A stretch of DNA of 32,283 bases from UBA6265 sp964526965 (GCA_964526965.1 CAZGML010000031.1:1-32283), one strand, 5' to 3'. Shown: positions 7,094 through 16,193, counted from the first letter of the stretch. Program-made: numbers and translations. Notes: generated by a model from the sequence alone, not told the origin.

Positions 7094-8011
7094 TTAGTGC
7101 AACCTCACAGTTGGATTCACCCAGCCGTATGCCATATCTGCAAGGAGGTTTGAGAGGGTGTACATGGCGGCGAACAGCACAACAGCGGCTGTCACCACCG
7201 CGAAATCCCGATTCAGCAACGATTGCACAAGCACCCGCCCCATGCCTGGCCAGGCAAAGACCTGCTCAACCACAACCGCACCAGCGATGAGGTTTCCGAT
7301 TTCCAGGCCGGTCATTGTAATAAGGGAGACACTCGCGTTCTTAAACGCGTGCCGCCACAAAACGAGGTTCTGCCCAAGGCCTTTGGCACGTGCGGTACGA
7401 ATGTAATCCTGCCCAAGCACATCGATAAATGTGGATCTGGTGAGCCGCATATACCTGGCCATGCTGAATGCCGATAGCGTAACGGCAGGCATGATGATGT
7501 GCGACCACCCTCCCCTGCCGCTGGTGGGTAACCAGCCAAGCTGTACGGAGAAGAACATAATAAGAATCACACCAAGCCAGAAGCCAGGCACCGCCTGGCC
7601 AAGCACCGAGAGGATGCGGGCAAACTTGTCCCACCTGGACCCGTGTTTGACTGCCGAGAGGATTCCTAACGGGATTCCCACAATCACCGAAATAGCCAAC
7701 GCGGCCACTCCGAGTTGGAGCGTGGCTGGTAAACGATCCACCACCACGTCCATTGCCGGTCTGCGTTCACGGGATGACTCACCAAAATCGAGTTGAACGG
7801 CATCCTGCATGAATCTTCCGTACTGAACCAGCAGGGGGTCGTTGAACCCCATGCGTTCACGGATAGCTTCCATGTCTTGCCGGGAGGTATCCATTGGTGC
7901 GAAGAGCAAAACAGGGTCGCCCGACAGCCGTAACATGAAGAATACGGCTGTGAGGGCGAGAAAGATCACGAGGATACCGGAGAACACGCGCGTAACGATA
8001 TATCTTTTCAC
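7094..8011 (-). CDS. ABC transporter permease, DppB-like
   Basis: This 305-residue protein has six predicted membrane helices. It begins with the family's typical short N-terminus (KRYIVTRVFSGILVIF). Periplasmic residues around PVLLFAPMDTSRQDMEAIRE and the EAA-type loop YIRTARAKGLGQN...RHAFKNA identify a DppB/OppB-class permease. The start is GTG at 8009-8011, with GGAG eight bases upstream. It lies 30 bases after the solute-binding protein stop and abuts the DppC-like gene, so all three are one transcription unit. Confidence 0.92.
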   Translation of the reverse strand: MKRYIVTRVFSGILVIFLALTAVFFMLRLSGDPVLLFAPMDTSRQDMEAIRERMGFNDPLLVQYGRFMQDAVQLDFGESSRERRPAMDVVVDRLPATLQLGVAALAISVIVGIPLGILSAVKHGSRWDKFARILSVLGQAVPGFWLGVILIMFFSVQLGWLPTSGRGGWSHIIMPAVTLSAFSMARYMRLTRSTFIDVLGQDYIRTARAKGLGQNLVLWRHAFKNASVSLITMTGLEIGNLIAGAVVVEQVFAWPGMGRVLVQSLLNRDFAVVTAAVVLFAAMYTLSNLLADMAYGWVNPTVRLH

Positions 8012-8041
8012 TATCGGATCTCCGGGTGCAGATGGCGTTTA

Positions 8042-9604
8042 TCAGGCTCCGCTGGCTTCGCCCATCCACAGTCGCTCGTCTGGGCGCGGTTCCCACGCAA
8101 CTTCGTCGGCTACACCGTAGCTATCGTGCTGCTGCCACAGGAAGAGCCAGCCGGCCTCGTCGTAGACGTCCTGCTGGATTTCATCCCAAAGGGCGAGCCG
8201 GGTCTCGTTGTCGACCGTGGTAGCGGCCTCGGCGATTTTGGCCTCGATCTCTTCGTTGGCGAACCCGCTATATGTGGAATCACCGACAAAGAGATAATTC
8301 AGCGTGCCGTAGGCATCCAGTGCCGGGCCCCACCCGAGGAAGAACATATCGCCTGTTTGCCGATTCACGATTTTATCGAGATGGGTACCCCACTCGTTGT
8401 ATTGCACGTTTACGGTGATACCGATATCACCGAGAGATGCGGCAATAGCCATGGCGGCGTCTGAATCCATGGGGTAGCGGCCTTGCGGTGCATCCATGGT
8501 GATTTCGAGTTCGCCTGGTCCATAACCGGCCTCGGCAAGCAGTTCGCGAGCGAGGTCCGGATCGTATTCGTACGGCACGATATCTGTGTTGCGCTCGGGG
8601 TTGATCTCGGAGAGGCTGCCTGCCATGCGAGTAGCGTGACCCTGGAAAATCCCCTCGATGATGCCTTCCACATCCACGCCGTGGTTAATGGCCTTTCGCA
8701 AAGGAAGATTATCGTAGAAGACGCTATCTTCCCGGTTGTTGACCAATGCCACGTAGTTCACGCGAGATGACGGAATGGACTGAATGGAAGCGAATCCGCT
8801 CTCCTCGACATTCGGGAACGAATCAACCGGCACATCCTTCACGATATGGAGCTCGCCGGCAAGCAGTGCTGCGAGCCGGGTGGCGAACTCTGGCATGGTG
8901 CGGAACTCGACTTCCTTAATGAGAACATCGAACGCCCAATAATCCTCGAATGCTTCGAGGCGGATGTACTCACCGCGCAACCATTCGGACATGGTGTATG
9001 GGCCGGTGCCGGATGGATCTTCCTTGTAGGCGTCCCATCCGATCTCATCGATAAGCACAGAGTCAACCGGGTAGACCTCGGCGATGCGGTCGTAAATGAG
9101 CGGGAACGGCTCTTCCGTGACGATTTGGATTGTTTTGTCGTCCACGACCTCAATGGAGGTAAACGGACTCCAGCGCTCGAGGTAGTGACTTTCATTGGCG
9201 GGGTCGAGTGCGTAATCGAACGCAGCCTTGATGTCGTTAATGGTCAGCGGATTGCCACTGTGGAAGGTGACGTTTTCGGCAACCATATTGAGGTTCCAGG
9301 TGAGATCATCGATGTTCTCGACCTCACAAATCCACGGCATGTATCGATATTCATCATCCTTGTTGCGGAAGATGAGCGAATCGAACATGTGATACGTGAT
9401 AACACCGGTCGGACCATCGACGATGTCGTTGGGGATGAGGGTAAGCGGATCGGAACCGACGCCAAGATTGACGCGCTCCAGTTCGTTCCCCTGGGCGGAA
9501 ACGGAGACCGCGCCCATGGCGTTCATGCCTGCGAGCATGCCATAGGAGAGCGGCAGTGAGCCGGCGATCTTCGCGAGTTGACGTCGAGACAAATTGTTGC
9601 TCAT
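8042..9604 (-). CDS. Extracellular solute-binding protein, family 5 (peptide/nickel type)
   Basis: This 520-residue binding protein feeds the adjacent permeases. I place the start at ATG 9602-9604, preceded by GAGGGGAG; the open frame continues upstream without a ribosome site. The N-terminus carries a twin-arginine motif, SRRQLAK, followed by a hydrophobic stretch and VSAQ. Export is therefore probably by the Tat pathway, and no lipobox cysteine is seen. The mature protein follows the family 5 pattern, including the segment VTFHSGNPLTINDIKAAFDY and the later GTGPYTMSEW. Ligands of this family include oligopeptides, opines, nickel chelates and sugars; the neighbours suggest a nitrogen compound. 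Confidence 0.92.
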   Translation of the reverse strand: MSNNLSRRQLAKIAGSLPLSYGMLAGMNAMGAVSVSAQGNELERVNLGVGSDPLTLIPNDIVDGPTGVITYHMFDSLIFRNKDDEYRYMPWICEVENIDDLTWNLNMVAENVTFHSGNPLTINDIKAAFDYALDPANESHYLERWSPFTSIEVVDDKTIQIVTEEPFPLIYDRIAEVYPVDSVLIDEIGWDAYKEDPSGTGPYTMSEWLRGEYIRLEAFEDYWAFDVLIKEVEFRTMPEFATRLAALLAGELHIVKDVPVDSFPNVEESGFASIQSIPSSRVNYVALVNNREDSVFYDNLPLRKAINHGVDVEGIIEGIFQGHATRMAGSLSEINPERNTDIVPYEYDPDLARELLAEAGYGPGELEITMDAPQGRYPMDSDAAMAIAASLGDIGITVNVQYNEWGTHLDKIVNRQTGDMFFLGWGPALDAYGTLNYLFVGDSTYSGFANEEIEAKIAEAATTVDNETRLALWDEIQQDVYDEAGWLFLWQQHDSYGVADEVAWEPRPDERLWMGEASGA

Positions 9605-9731
9605 GAGAACTCCCCTCTTGCCCACAGGCAAGAATGTATACGAAACACACATTCGGGCAGAGGGTACACCGAAACGGCTCCGGTCACCACACTGCACGTT
9701 GCATACATTCATCGTTGAAGTATATGTGGCG

Positions 9732-9761
9732 ATTATAACAATCGACCTGAGTTGGTGGCAA
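9732..9761 (-). promoter_or_regulatory. Sigma-70-type promoter of the transporter operon
   Basis: On the minus strand TTGCCA (9761-9756) and a perfect TATAAT (9737-9732) are spaced 18 bases apart. Transcription would begin near 9725 and give a leader of about 120 bases before the solute-binding protein start. Confidence 0.6.
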
Positions 9762-9993
9762 TGGATAACGGCGAGAATGGTAACGAGCGAGGCGGAAGGA
9801 ACTCGTAACCGGTGCCCATCCGAAATTCGGTAGCGGCAGAGGCTGTCACGACCGGACACAACCATCTTAAATATATGGTTGTTGATCTTCACACAACATT
9901 CCGAACCGATATCACCATCTGATGATGATTAGTTTGTTAGGCAAATACTTTGTGAAGAACGGAACAATCTCAGACGTACTGCGGGATTCTCTT

Positions 9994-10015
9994 GTGTGAA
10001 ATTAAGTTTTCACAC
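9994..10015. promoter_or_regulatory. Perfect palindrome GTGTGAAA-N6-TTTCACAC upstream of sucA
   Basis: Eight-base perfect inverted arms lie directly before a candidate -35 element (TTCAAA, 10016-10021). An extra half site TTCACAC occurs at 9888-9894. This position fits a repressor or activator site controlling the 2-oxoglutarate dehydrogenase genes, and perhaps the divergent transporter. The palindrome resembles dimeric helix-turn-helix operators in general; no specific regulator is recognised. Confidence 0.5.
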
Positions 10016-10043
10016 TTCAAATATCTCGAATCCGTGATATGAT
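10016..10043 (+). promoter_or_regulatory. Possible sucA promoter
   Basis: TTCAAA (10016-10021) and TATGAT (10038-10043) are spaced 16 bases apart, a moderate match to the sigma-70 consensus. The predicted leader is about 125 bases and contains a CCTCGC/GCGAGG hairpin (10110-10142). Confidence 0.35.
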
Positions 10044-10174
10044 TAGAGGCAGATATTGGAGGTAGCCATCCCTCCTCGCCCGCGCATGGTGCCGGACGAA
10101 AAACTTTGTCCTCGCGAAGAAGAAGGCTGCTGTTTTGCGAGGGCAATCGTGCCCCTAAGTAATGGGAAGGGAAT

Positions 10175-13078
10175 ATGAGTCAACTAGAAGTTTTTTATGG
10201 ACCCAATGCTGGTTACGTGCTGGAGCAATATGACCAGTACCTGTCTGATCCCGAAAAAGTGTCGACAGAATTCCAGGAGTTCTTTTCGTCATTTGATCCC
10301 GCTACATTGGAAGCTGCTGCGTCTGGTGCCGAATCTCCTGCCGTGATGGCGGCTGCCCCGCGTGAGGATCAGATCGAAAAGATCGTTGCAGCGGTGACAC
10401 TGGCCACAGGAATCCGCGAGTACGGCCACCTGGCAGTTCCGCTTGACCCCATTGGCACACCGCCCCCTGGTGCTCCGGAAATCGAGAACAGCACCTACGG
10501 CATCACAGATGAAGACCTGCGCCAAATCCCGGCTTCGGCAGTTGGTGGAATGGCGGCAGAAGGTGCCTCCAACGCCTACGAAGCCATGGCCAGACTTCGA
10601 CATCGCTACACCACACGCATGGGCTTCGACTTCGACCAGGTGCAAATCGCCGAAGAACGCGAATGGCTCGAAAGTGCTGCTGAAAGTGGCGAATTTGACT
10701 TCGAACCAACCGAAGAGCAGAAGAAAGAACTGCTGAAGCGACTCACCATGGTTGAGGGCTTTGAGCAGTTTCTTCACAAGACCTATCCAGGCGTGAAGCG
10801 ATTCTCAATCGAAGGCCTGGACATGATTGTGCCCATGCTCGATCTGGTGATCGAGAACGCCACCGAAGATGGAGCTCGCGAGATTGCCCTCGGTATGGCG
10901 CATCGCGGTCGCCTGAACGTGCTTGTTCATACCATGAACCGGCCATACGGGAACCTGATCGCCCAGTTTGAAAACCAGCACGATGAGGCCCAGCCGCCTT
11001 CCGGCTTCAACAGCGAAGTCGAAGAGGATTTCGCAGGCGACGTGAAATACCACATGGGTGCGCGCCTCACTCGCGACCCTGAAACCGGTGAGGAGCTGAC
11101 AGTTCCGCTGGTGCTGGCGCCAAACCCAAGTCACCTCGAGGCCGTAAACCCGGTGGTGATGGGAATGACACGCGCATCGCAGGATGATCGCAACCAGGCC
11201 GGCCCAGCCGTTCAGCATCCGGAACGCGCAGTGGGTATCCTGCTCCACGGTGACGCCGCCTTTGCCGGACTCGGTATTAACGCCGAGACCATGAACATGA
11301 ACGCGCTGAAGGGGTACACCACCGGCGGCATGGTTCATATCATCGAAAATAACAATATCGGCTACACCACCCTGCCGTCGGACAGCCGCAGCACCACCTA
11401 CGCTGCCGATCCGGCCAAGGGCTTCGAGATTCCGGTTATCCACGTGAACGCCGACGACCCGGTGGCCTGCCTGAGCGCAGTGAACTTCGCAATGGCCTAT
11501 CGCAAGAAGTTCCACAAGGACTTCGTGATCGACGTTGTGGGCTACCGCCGCTTCGGCCATAACGAGGGCGACGAGCCGCTCTACACCCAGCCGGTGACCT
11601 ACACCAAGATCAAGAACCACCCAACTGTGCGCGCCATCTTCGCCGAGCAGTTGGCCGAAGCCGGCGTTGTGAGCCTTGAAGAATCCAACCAAATGGCAAC
11701 GGATTTCTTCAACCAACTCGCCCAAATCCGTCGCGATATCGTTGAAGGTAAAGAGAAGTATCCGATGGAGTGGATCGAGCCGATCCAACCCCATGAGAAT
11801 GTCGAGACGAAGGTTGAGCTCGAACGGCTTGATGCAATCGACCAGGCGATCCACGATTTCCCGGAAGGCTTTGTGCCGAACCGCAAGCTCGGCCGGCAAC
11901 TCCAGCAGCGATCGACCATTCTCAAGTCTGAGGATGGACTGCTCGATTGGGGTCACGCCGAGAGCCTGGCATTCGGTTCGATCCTGCAGGATGGAATACC
12001 GATTCGCCTAAGCGGCGAGGATACCCAGCGCGGCACATTCAACCATCGTCACCTGGTTCTGCACAACGCGGAAACAGGCGAGGAGTTCACACCGCTGTAC
12101 CAGGTACCGGATGCGACCGCTTCATTCTCCGTATACAACAGCCCGCTCAGTGAGTTTGGCGTAATGGGCTGGGAATACGGCTACAACGCCAACGCTCCCG
12201 AAACCCTCGTGCTTTGGGAAGGCCAGTTTGGTGACTTCGCCAACGGCGCCCAGACGATTATCGACCAGTTCATTGCCGCTGCACGCTCCAAGTGGGGCTC
12301 CAAGCCGAGCCTGGTGCTGTTGCTGCCGCACGGATATGAAGGCCAGGGTCCCGAGCACTCCAATGCTCGCCCTGAGCGCTTCCTCCAGTTGGCGGCAGAG
12401 GACAACATGCGCGTGGCAAACGTGAGCTCTTCCGGCCAGTACTTCCACCTGCTGCGCATGCAGGCGAAGACGCTGCTGACCGAGCCACGACCGCTCATCA
12501 TCTTCACGCCAAAGAGCCTGCTGCGTAACCCGCTGGCCGCAAGCCCGGTAAGTGTGCTGACCGACGGCGAGTTCAATCCGGTTCTGGACGATCCAACGGC
12601 TGCCGACCGCAAGGAGAAGGTTTCCCGCCTGATCCTCTGCACCGGTAAGGTCGCGATCGACCTCGACCAGAGCGAAAAGCGCGACTCGGAGAACGTAGCA
12701 GTGGCCCGTGTTGAGATGCTTGCACCGTTCCAGGCGGAACCATTGCGTGAACTGATCAGCACCTACCCGAACCTGCAGGAGCTTGTATGGCTGCAAGAAG
12801 AACCGCGCAACATGGGTGCGTGGAGCTACATGGGATACCGACTCCGCGACCTTGTGGAAGATCGCATTCCGGTTCGATACATCGGCCGCTCTGAGCAGGC
12901 CAGCCCCGCCGAAGGCTATGCCGAGAAGCACAAGGAGAACCAGGCACGCATTGTTGCAGCCGCATTCTCCGATGTTCTGCCGCCCGATACAGTTGAGGGC
13001 AGCGGTGAGGGAACAAATGGTAGTGAAGACCCCTCTGCCCGCAAGCGGGAAGATGTCTCCATTGCAACAGCTGACTAA
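10175..13078 (+). CDS. sucA: 2-oxoglutarate dehydrogenase E1 component
   Basis: This 967-residue thiamine-diphosphate enzyme decarboxylates 2-oxoglutarate and hands the succinyl group to the E2 lipoyl arm in the citric acid cycle. The N-terminal E1 segment begins LEVFYGPNAGYVLEQYDQYL, where family members dock onto the complex. The catalytic domain shows GMAHRGRLNVL (~240), HGDAAFAGLGINAETMNM (~357) and ENNNIGYTT (~391); the family usually reads NNQIGFTT, so this is a mild variant. The C-terminal part keeps the DFANGAQTIIDQFIA and GYEGQGPEHSNARPERFLQL motifs of the transketolase-like domain. The length is slightly above the E. coli enzyme because of a polar C-terminal tail. The start ATG follows GGGAAGGG. 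It is followed by sucB, so both complex-specific subunits are cotranscribed; no E3 gene is in the window. Confidence 0.97.
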   Translation: MSQLEVFYGPNAGYVLEQYDQYLSDPEKVSTEFQEFFSSFDPATLEAAASGAESPAVMAAAPREDQIEKIVAAVTLATGIREYGHLAVPLDPIGTPPPGAPEIENSTYGITDEDLRQIPASAVGGMAAEGASNAYEAMARLRHRYTTRMGFDFDQVQIAEEREWLESAAESGEFDFEPTEEQKKELLKRLTMVEGFEQFLHKTYPGVKRFSIEGLDMIVPMLDLVIENATEDGAREIALGMAHRGRLNVLVHTMNRPYGNLIAQFENQHDEAQPPSGFNSEVEEDFAGDVKYHMGARLTRDPETGEELTVPLVLAPNPSHLEAVNPVVMGMTRASQDDRNQAGPAVQHPERAVGILLHGDAAFAGLGINAETMNMNALKGYTTGGMVHIIENNNIGYTTLPSDSRSTTYAADPAKGFEIPVIHVNADDPVACLSAVNFAMAYRKKFHKDFVIDVVGYRRFGHNEGDEPLYTQPVTYTKIKNHPTVRAIFAEQLAEAGVVSLEESNQMATDFFNQLAQIRRDIVEGKEKYPMEWIEPIQPHENVETKVELERLDAIDQAIHDFPEGFVPNRKLGRQLQQRSTILKSEDGLLDWGHAESLAFGSILQDGIPIRLSGEDTQRGTFNHRHLVLHNAETGEEFTPLYQVPDATASFSVYNSPLSEFGVMGWEYGYNANAPETLVLWEGQFGDFANGAQTIIDQFIAAARSKWGSKPSLVLLLPHGYEGQGPEHSNARPERFLQLAAEDNMRVANVSSSGQYFHLLRMQAKTLLTEPRPLIIFTPKSLLRNPLAASPVSVLTDGEFNPVLDDPTAADRKEKVSRLILCTGKVAIDLDQSEKRDSENVAVARVEMLAPFQAEPLRELISTYPNLQELVWLQEEPRNMGAWSYMGYRLRDLVEDRIPVRYIGRSEQASPAEGYAEKHKENQARIVAAAFSDVLPPDTVEGSGEGTNGSEDPSARKREDVSIATAD

Positions 13079-13087
13079 TTAAAGATC

Positions 13088-13129
13088 GCAGCCTGATTGC
13101 CTCACCATAACGGTGGGCAATCAGGCTGC
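13088..13129 (+). other. Long intercistronic hairpin between sucA and sucB
   Basis: A perfect 14-base inverted repeat (13088-13101 and 13116-13129) continues inward with CACC/GGTG. It lies ten bases after the sucA stop and has no T-run after it, only ATAATCGG. It could partly terminate transcription or protect the sucA message end, which would set the E1:E2 ratio. Confidence 0.6.
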
Positions 13130-13201
13130 ATAATCGGCATACTACGTACGTAATCGTGCAGCAAGAAAGCAAGTCAACGCACACAGGAGAATGGGGTAGA
13201 G

Positions 13202-14521
13202 ATGGCCACAACTGTAAAAGTCCCCGCGCTAGGGGAATCGCTGGTGGATGCCGTGGTAGGCACCTGGCTTAAGGGCGAGGGTGACACCGTTACCACAGGC
13301 GAAACGATTCTGGAGCTGGAAACCGACAAGGTGAACCTGGATGTCACCGCGGATAGTGACGGCGTTCTGAGCAAGATCATCGCGCAGGAAGGTGACGTCG
13401 TTGAAGTCGGTGCATCCCTGGGTGAAATCGAGCCAGGCGAAGGCGCTGCCGCTGCTGCTTCGGCTGCTCCGACAGAGGAGACTGGCAAGCAGGAACAGTC
13501 GGAAATCATTGAGAACGCTGCGCCCGAGCCCGAGAAGCAGGCCGACGGCCACCACGAAACCAGTTCAGTCCGTGCCACGCCAGTTGTGCAACGGCTCGCT
13601 GAAGAGCATGGAATCGACCTCTACTCTATCCAGGGAACCGGTCCGGAAGGCCGCATCACCCGCGACGATGTGATGATGGCCCGCGCACAGGCACAGGCTG
13701 CCCCCACTGCTCCGACCGAACCAACTGCCGCTCCGTCCCCTGTCAGCCCGGCGTCGTCCAGCCTTCCGGCAGCTTCTCAGCCGCAAAGCAGCGGCAAGAG
13801 CGCACCACCAGCCGAAGTGGCAGACCGCACCGAACGCGTACGCATGAGCCGACGCCGCCAAACCATCGCCAAACGACTGGTTGAGGCGCAGCAGACAGCC
13901 GCCATGTTGACCACGTTCAACGAAGTCGACATGACCGCGATTATGGACCTACGCAAGCGCCGCAAGGATGGCTTCAAGGAAAGCCACGGTGTGAACCTGG
14001 GCTTCATGAGCTTCTTCACCAAGGCCGTGGTTGGCGCGCTTAAGGCCTTCCCGGACGTCAACTCCGAGTTGGACGGTGATGAGCTGGTGCTTAAGAAGTT
14101 CTACGACATCGGTATCGCCGTCGGCACAGATGCCGGCCTGGTGGTTCCCGTTGTGCGAGACGCCGACGCCAAGGGCTTTGCCGCAATCGAGCAAGACGTT
14201 CGCAACCTGGCGACTCGTGCCCGTGACGGCAAGCTTGGCCTGGACGAACTCTCCGGTGGCACCTTTACCATCACCAACGGTGGTGTGTTCGGCAGCCTCT
14301 TGAGCACGCCGATTCTCAACACTCCGCAGGTGGGTATCCTGGGCATGCACGCCATTCAGGAACGGCCGGTAGCCGTCGACGGCGAGATCGAAATTCGCCC
14401 GATGATGTACATCGCCCTCAGTTACGACCACCGCGTTGTGGATGGCAGCACTTCGGTTCAGTTCCTGGTGAAAGTCAAGGAACTGCTGGAGGATCCGGAG
14501 ACCCTGCTGCTCGAGGGCTAG
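13202..14521 (+). CDS. sucB: 2-oxoglutarate dehydrogenase E2 (dihydrolipoyl succinyltransferase)
   Basis: This 439-residue protein transfers the succinyl group from lipoamide to CoA. Domains in order are one N-terminal lipoyl domain (about 1-78) with the lipoylated lysine in ETDKVNLDV (Lys43); a linker; a peripheral-subunit-binding domain (about 122-160, starting RATPVVQRLAEEHGIDL, with GTGPEGRITRDDV); a Pro/Ala/Ser linker; and the catalytic domain from about 205. The active site is DHRVVDG near residue 408 and the C-terminus is LLLEG. An FTITNGGVFGS segment and the single lipoyl domain favour a succinyltransferase over a pyruvate or branched-chain E2, and linkage to sucA agrees. It starts at ATG 13202 after GGGGTAGAG, 123 bases beyond sucA. 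Confidence 0.95.
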   Translation: MATTVKVPALGESLVDAVVGTWLKGEGDTVTTGETILELETDKVNLDVTADSDGVLSKIIAQEGDVVEVGASLGEIEPGEGAAAAASAAPTEETGKQEQSEIIENAAPEPEKQADGHHETSSVRATPVVQRLAEEHGIDLYSIQGTGPEGRITRDDVMMARAQAQAAPTAPTEPTAAPSPVSPASSSLPAASQPQSSGKSAPPAEVADRTERVRMSRRRQTIAKRLVEAQQTAAMLTTFNEVDMTAIMDLRKRRKDGFKESHGVNLGFMSFFTKAVVGALKAFPDVNSELDGDELVLKKFYDIGIAVGTDAGLVVPVVRDADAKGFAAIEQDVRNLATRARDGKLGLDELSGGTFTITNGGVFGSLLSTPILNTPQVGILGMHAIQERPVAVDGEIEIRPMMYIALSYDHRVVDGSTSVQFLVKVKELLEDPETLLLEG

Positions 14522-14552
14522 ATTCCGGTACCAAACCAAATACATCTGCTAT

Positions 14553-14587
14553 CAGGGCCAACCGTTATGGTTGGCCCTGTTTCTTTC
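14553..14587 (+). terminator. Rho-independent terminator after sucB
   Basis: An 11-base perfect stem (14553-14563 with 14569-14579), a five-base loop GTTAT and the T-rich tail TTTCTTTC immediately after form a strong intrinsic terminator, 31 bases past the sucB stop. Confidence 0.9.
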
Positions 14588-14714
14588 CCGATCTCCTGCA
14601 AGGACCTTATCGTTTATCCTTATGTTGTATAAAGCTTGATCGGGTCAGAGAACCAGCCTGGTAACCCCTGATTGCCCTCGTAGTGGGAGCACGTACGCGG
14701 AGCACCTTTTGGAC

Positions 14715-16193
14715 ATGAGCGTGAATGCATTTCGGGAAAAGTGTCGGGAATTGGCCATTCGCGATCGCCACCACGAAGTTCTTGAATTAATGCAAGAAGT
14801 ACCACACGAGGTCATCGAATCCGACGAAGACCTGGCCTTTTGGTATGCCCTGTGCCTGCTCTCCACCGTGCGCTACGTAGAAGGCAAAAAGGCGGCCGAC
14901 GCATTCATCCACCGATACGTTACGCCAGACAACTCCCTTGGAATTGGCAGGGAGCATTTGTTGCGCTCTCACCTGAATATTATGGAGGGGAACACAGGAG
15001 CTTCGTATGACCACGAGTTGAAAGCAGTTTCATATCTTCCACAGCATGCGTATCACGAGCGCCTCCGTGCCTGGGCCACAATCGACACGATGGCCGGGCA
15101 TCTGGGTGATACCGCCAGAATGGAGCAAGCTGTGGAAGAACTCGCGGATGTCCGCAACAATCTCCCGTTTGATCAAAGCTGGTGGTACTCGTTTGTGGCA
15201 CCGAACCGGGCAGACATTCTCGCCAAGCGAGGATACCTGACCAAGGCGGAAACACTTCTGCTGGCCCAGTTGCCAACAGTTCCATACGACGAGCAAGCAA
15301 AAATTCTCAAGCTCCGACTGGCCGTTATCGCGCTGGAGCAACAGAAACCAGCCGAGGCAAGCACGTGGTTGGAAGATGTGGGGCTGGACGATCCGGAAGC
15401 TTACTGGACAACCGAAGCATTCCTGATTACGGCCAGGGTTGAACAACTGCTCGGAAACTCCGCTCGGGCAATACAGATTCTGCAGACGGGAATGGCTGAA
15501 AAGGCCAAGGCCCAAATCCGCGCGAATCTCCACCGATTCCAGATGCAGATGTGCGATTTGTGGATCCGGGAGGGGGAGATTGAGCTTGCCGAAGCGTGGA
15601 TAGGGCTGACATCGAAATCCCTCGATCCATGGCCACGAACATTTGGCCACCCGATTCCGAACCCGATCCTGGCAGCGCTGGAAATGGCAAAAGGCGACGG
15701 ACACGAAGCCATTCGACTGCTGGAAACCCTGCGAGATGAAGGTGAGAGAAGGAACCATAAGGGACTTCTCGTCTCCGTCTACTCACACCTCGCGTACGCC
15801 TACCACTCCTTAAACGATCACGAAGCGGCCCGGGATCTTGTGCAGCTCGCGGTTCAATCCGGAAAGCATGGCGATTTCCACGACTCCTATATCGTGCTTG
15901 GTGTGGACGTGCGAACCATGCAGCTGCGGTCACCGCATATGCCTACCGAGAACCGCGGCCACCAGCACACAGAACTGACAGTGCTAAGCTACAGGGAACA
16001 GGAAGTATTGAACCTGGTTGCCGCTGGAATGCGCAATACCGAGATCGCGGAGAATCTCTTCCTCTCCGTCAATACAGTCAAGAACCACCTGGCCAACATC
16101 TTTCGGAGACTTGGCGTTTCGACCCGGCACGCGGCTGTGCAGGTCGCTCGTCAACAGGGTTTACTGCACAACGGTCAACCAACACGCTCGTGA
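14715..16193 (+). CDS. LuxR-type transcriptional regulator with helical-repeat N-terminus
   Basis: The protein has about 492 residues. The last ~65 are a LuxR/GerE helix-turn-helix domain: LSYREQEVLNLVAAGMRNTEIAENLFLS, then VNTVKNHLANIFRRLGV, a textbook DNA-recognition helix. Residues ~20-400 consist of repeated helical pairs resembling TPR or MalT-like superhelices. There is no Walker A ATPase domain, so it is not a full LAL/MalT regulator. The helical part probably senses a ligand or partner. A TTG at 14709 in the same frame has better spacing to GGAG (14699-14702) than ATG 14715, so two extra residues are possible. It follows the sucB terminator and precedes the hydrolase gene by 50 bases. 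Target genes are unknown. Confidence 0.85.
   Translation: MSVNAFREKCRELAIRDRHHEVLELMQEVPHEVIESDEDLAFWYALCLLSTVRYVEGKKAADAFIHRYVTPDNSLGIGREHLLRSHLNIMEGNTGASYDHELKAVSYLPQHAYHERLRAWATIDTMAGHLGDTARMEQAVEELADVRNNLPFDQSWWYSFVAPNRADILAKRGYLTKAETLLLAQLPTVPYDEQAKILKLRLAVIALEQQKPAEASTWLEDVGLDDPEAYWTTEAFLITARVEQLLGNSARAIQILQTGMAEKAKAQIRANLHRFQMQMCDLWIREGEIELAEAWIGLTSKSLDPWPRTFGHPIPNPILAALEMAKGDGHEAIRLLETLRDEGERRNHKGLLVSVYSHLAYAYHSLNDHEAARDLVQLAVQSGKHGDFHDSYIVLGVDVRTMQLRSPHMPTENRGHQHTELTVLSYREQEVLNLVAAGMRNTEIAENLFLSVNTVKNHLANIFRRLGVSTRHAAVQVARQQGLLHNGQPTRS

Larger units (their letters stand above)
9605..10174. other. Divergent control region between the transporter operon and sucA
   Basis: This 570-base region contains no credible gene. 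It holds a good minus-strand promoter (9732-9761), a short hairpin in the transporter leader (9617-9632), an AACCAT/ATGGTT inverted repeat (9860-9880), a lone TTCACAC half site (9888-9894), the full TTCACAC palindrome (9994-10015), a weak plus-strand promoter and a leader hairpin (10110-10142) before sucA. Confidence 0.6.

Noticed and set aside
9605..9892. N-terminal extension of the solute-binding protein
   Set aside because: It would place the twin-arginine signal inside the protein and runs through the TATAAT promoter; ATG 9604 has a strong ribosome site.
10805..11956. Long open frame on the minus strand opposite sucA
   Set aside because: It lies wholly inside the convincing sucA gene; its protein is His/Val/Arg-rich with no domain and mirrors codon bias of sucA.
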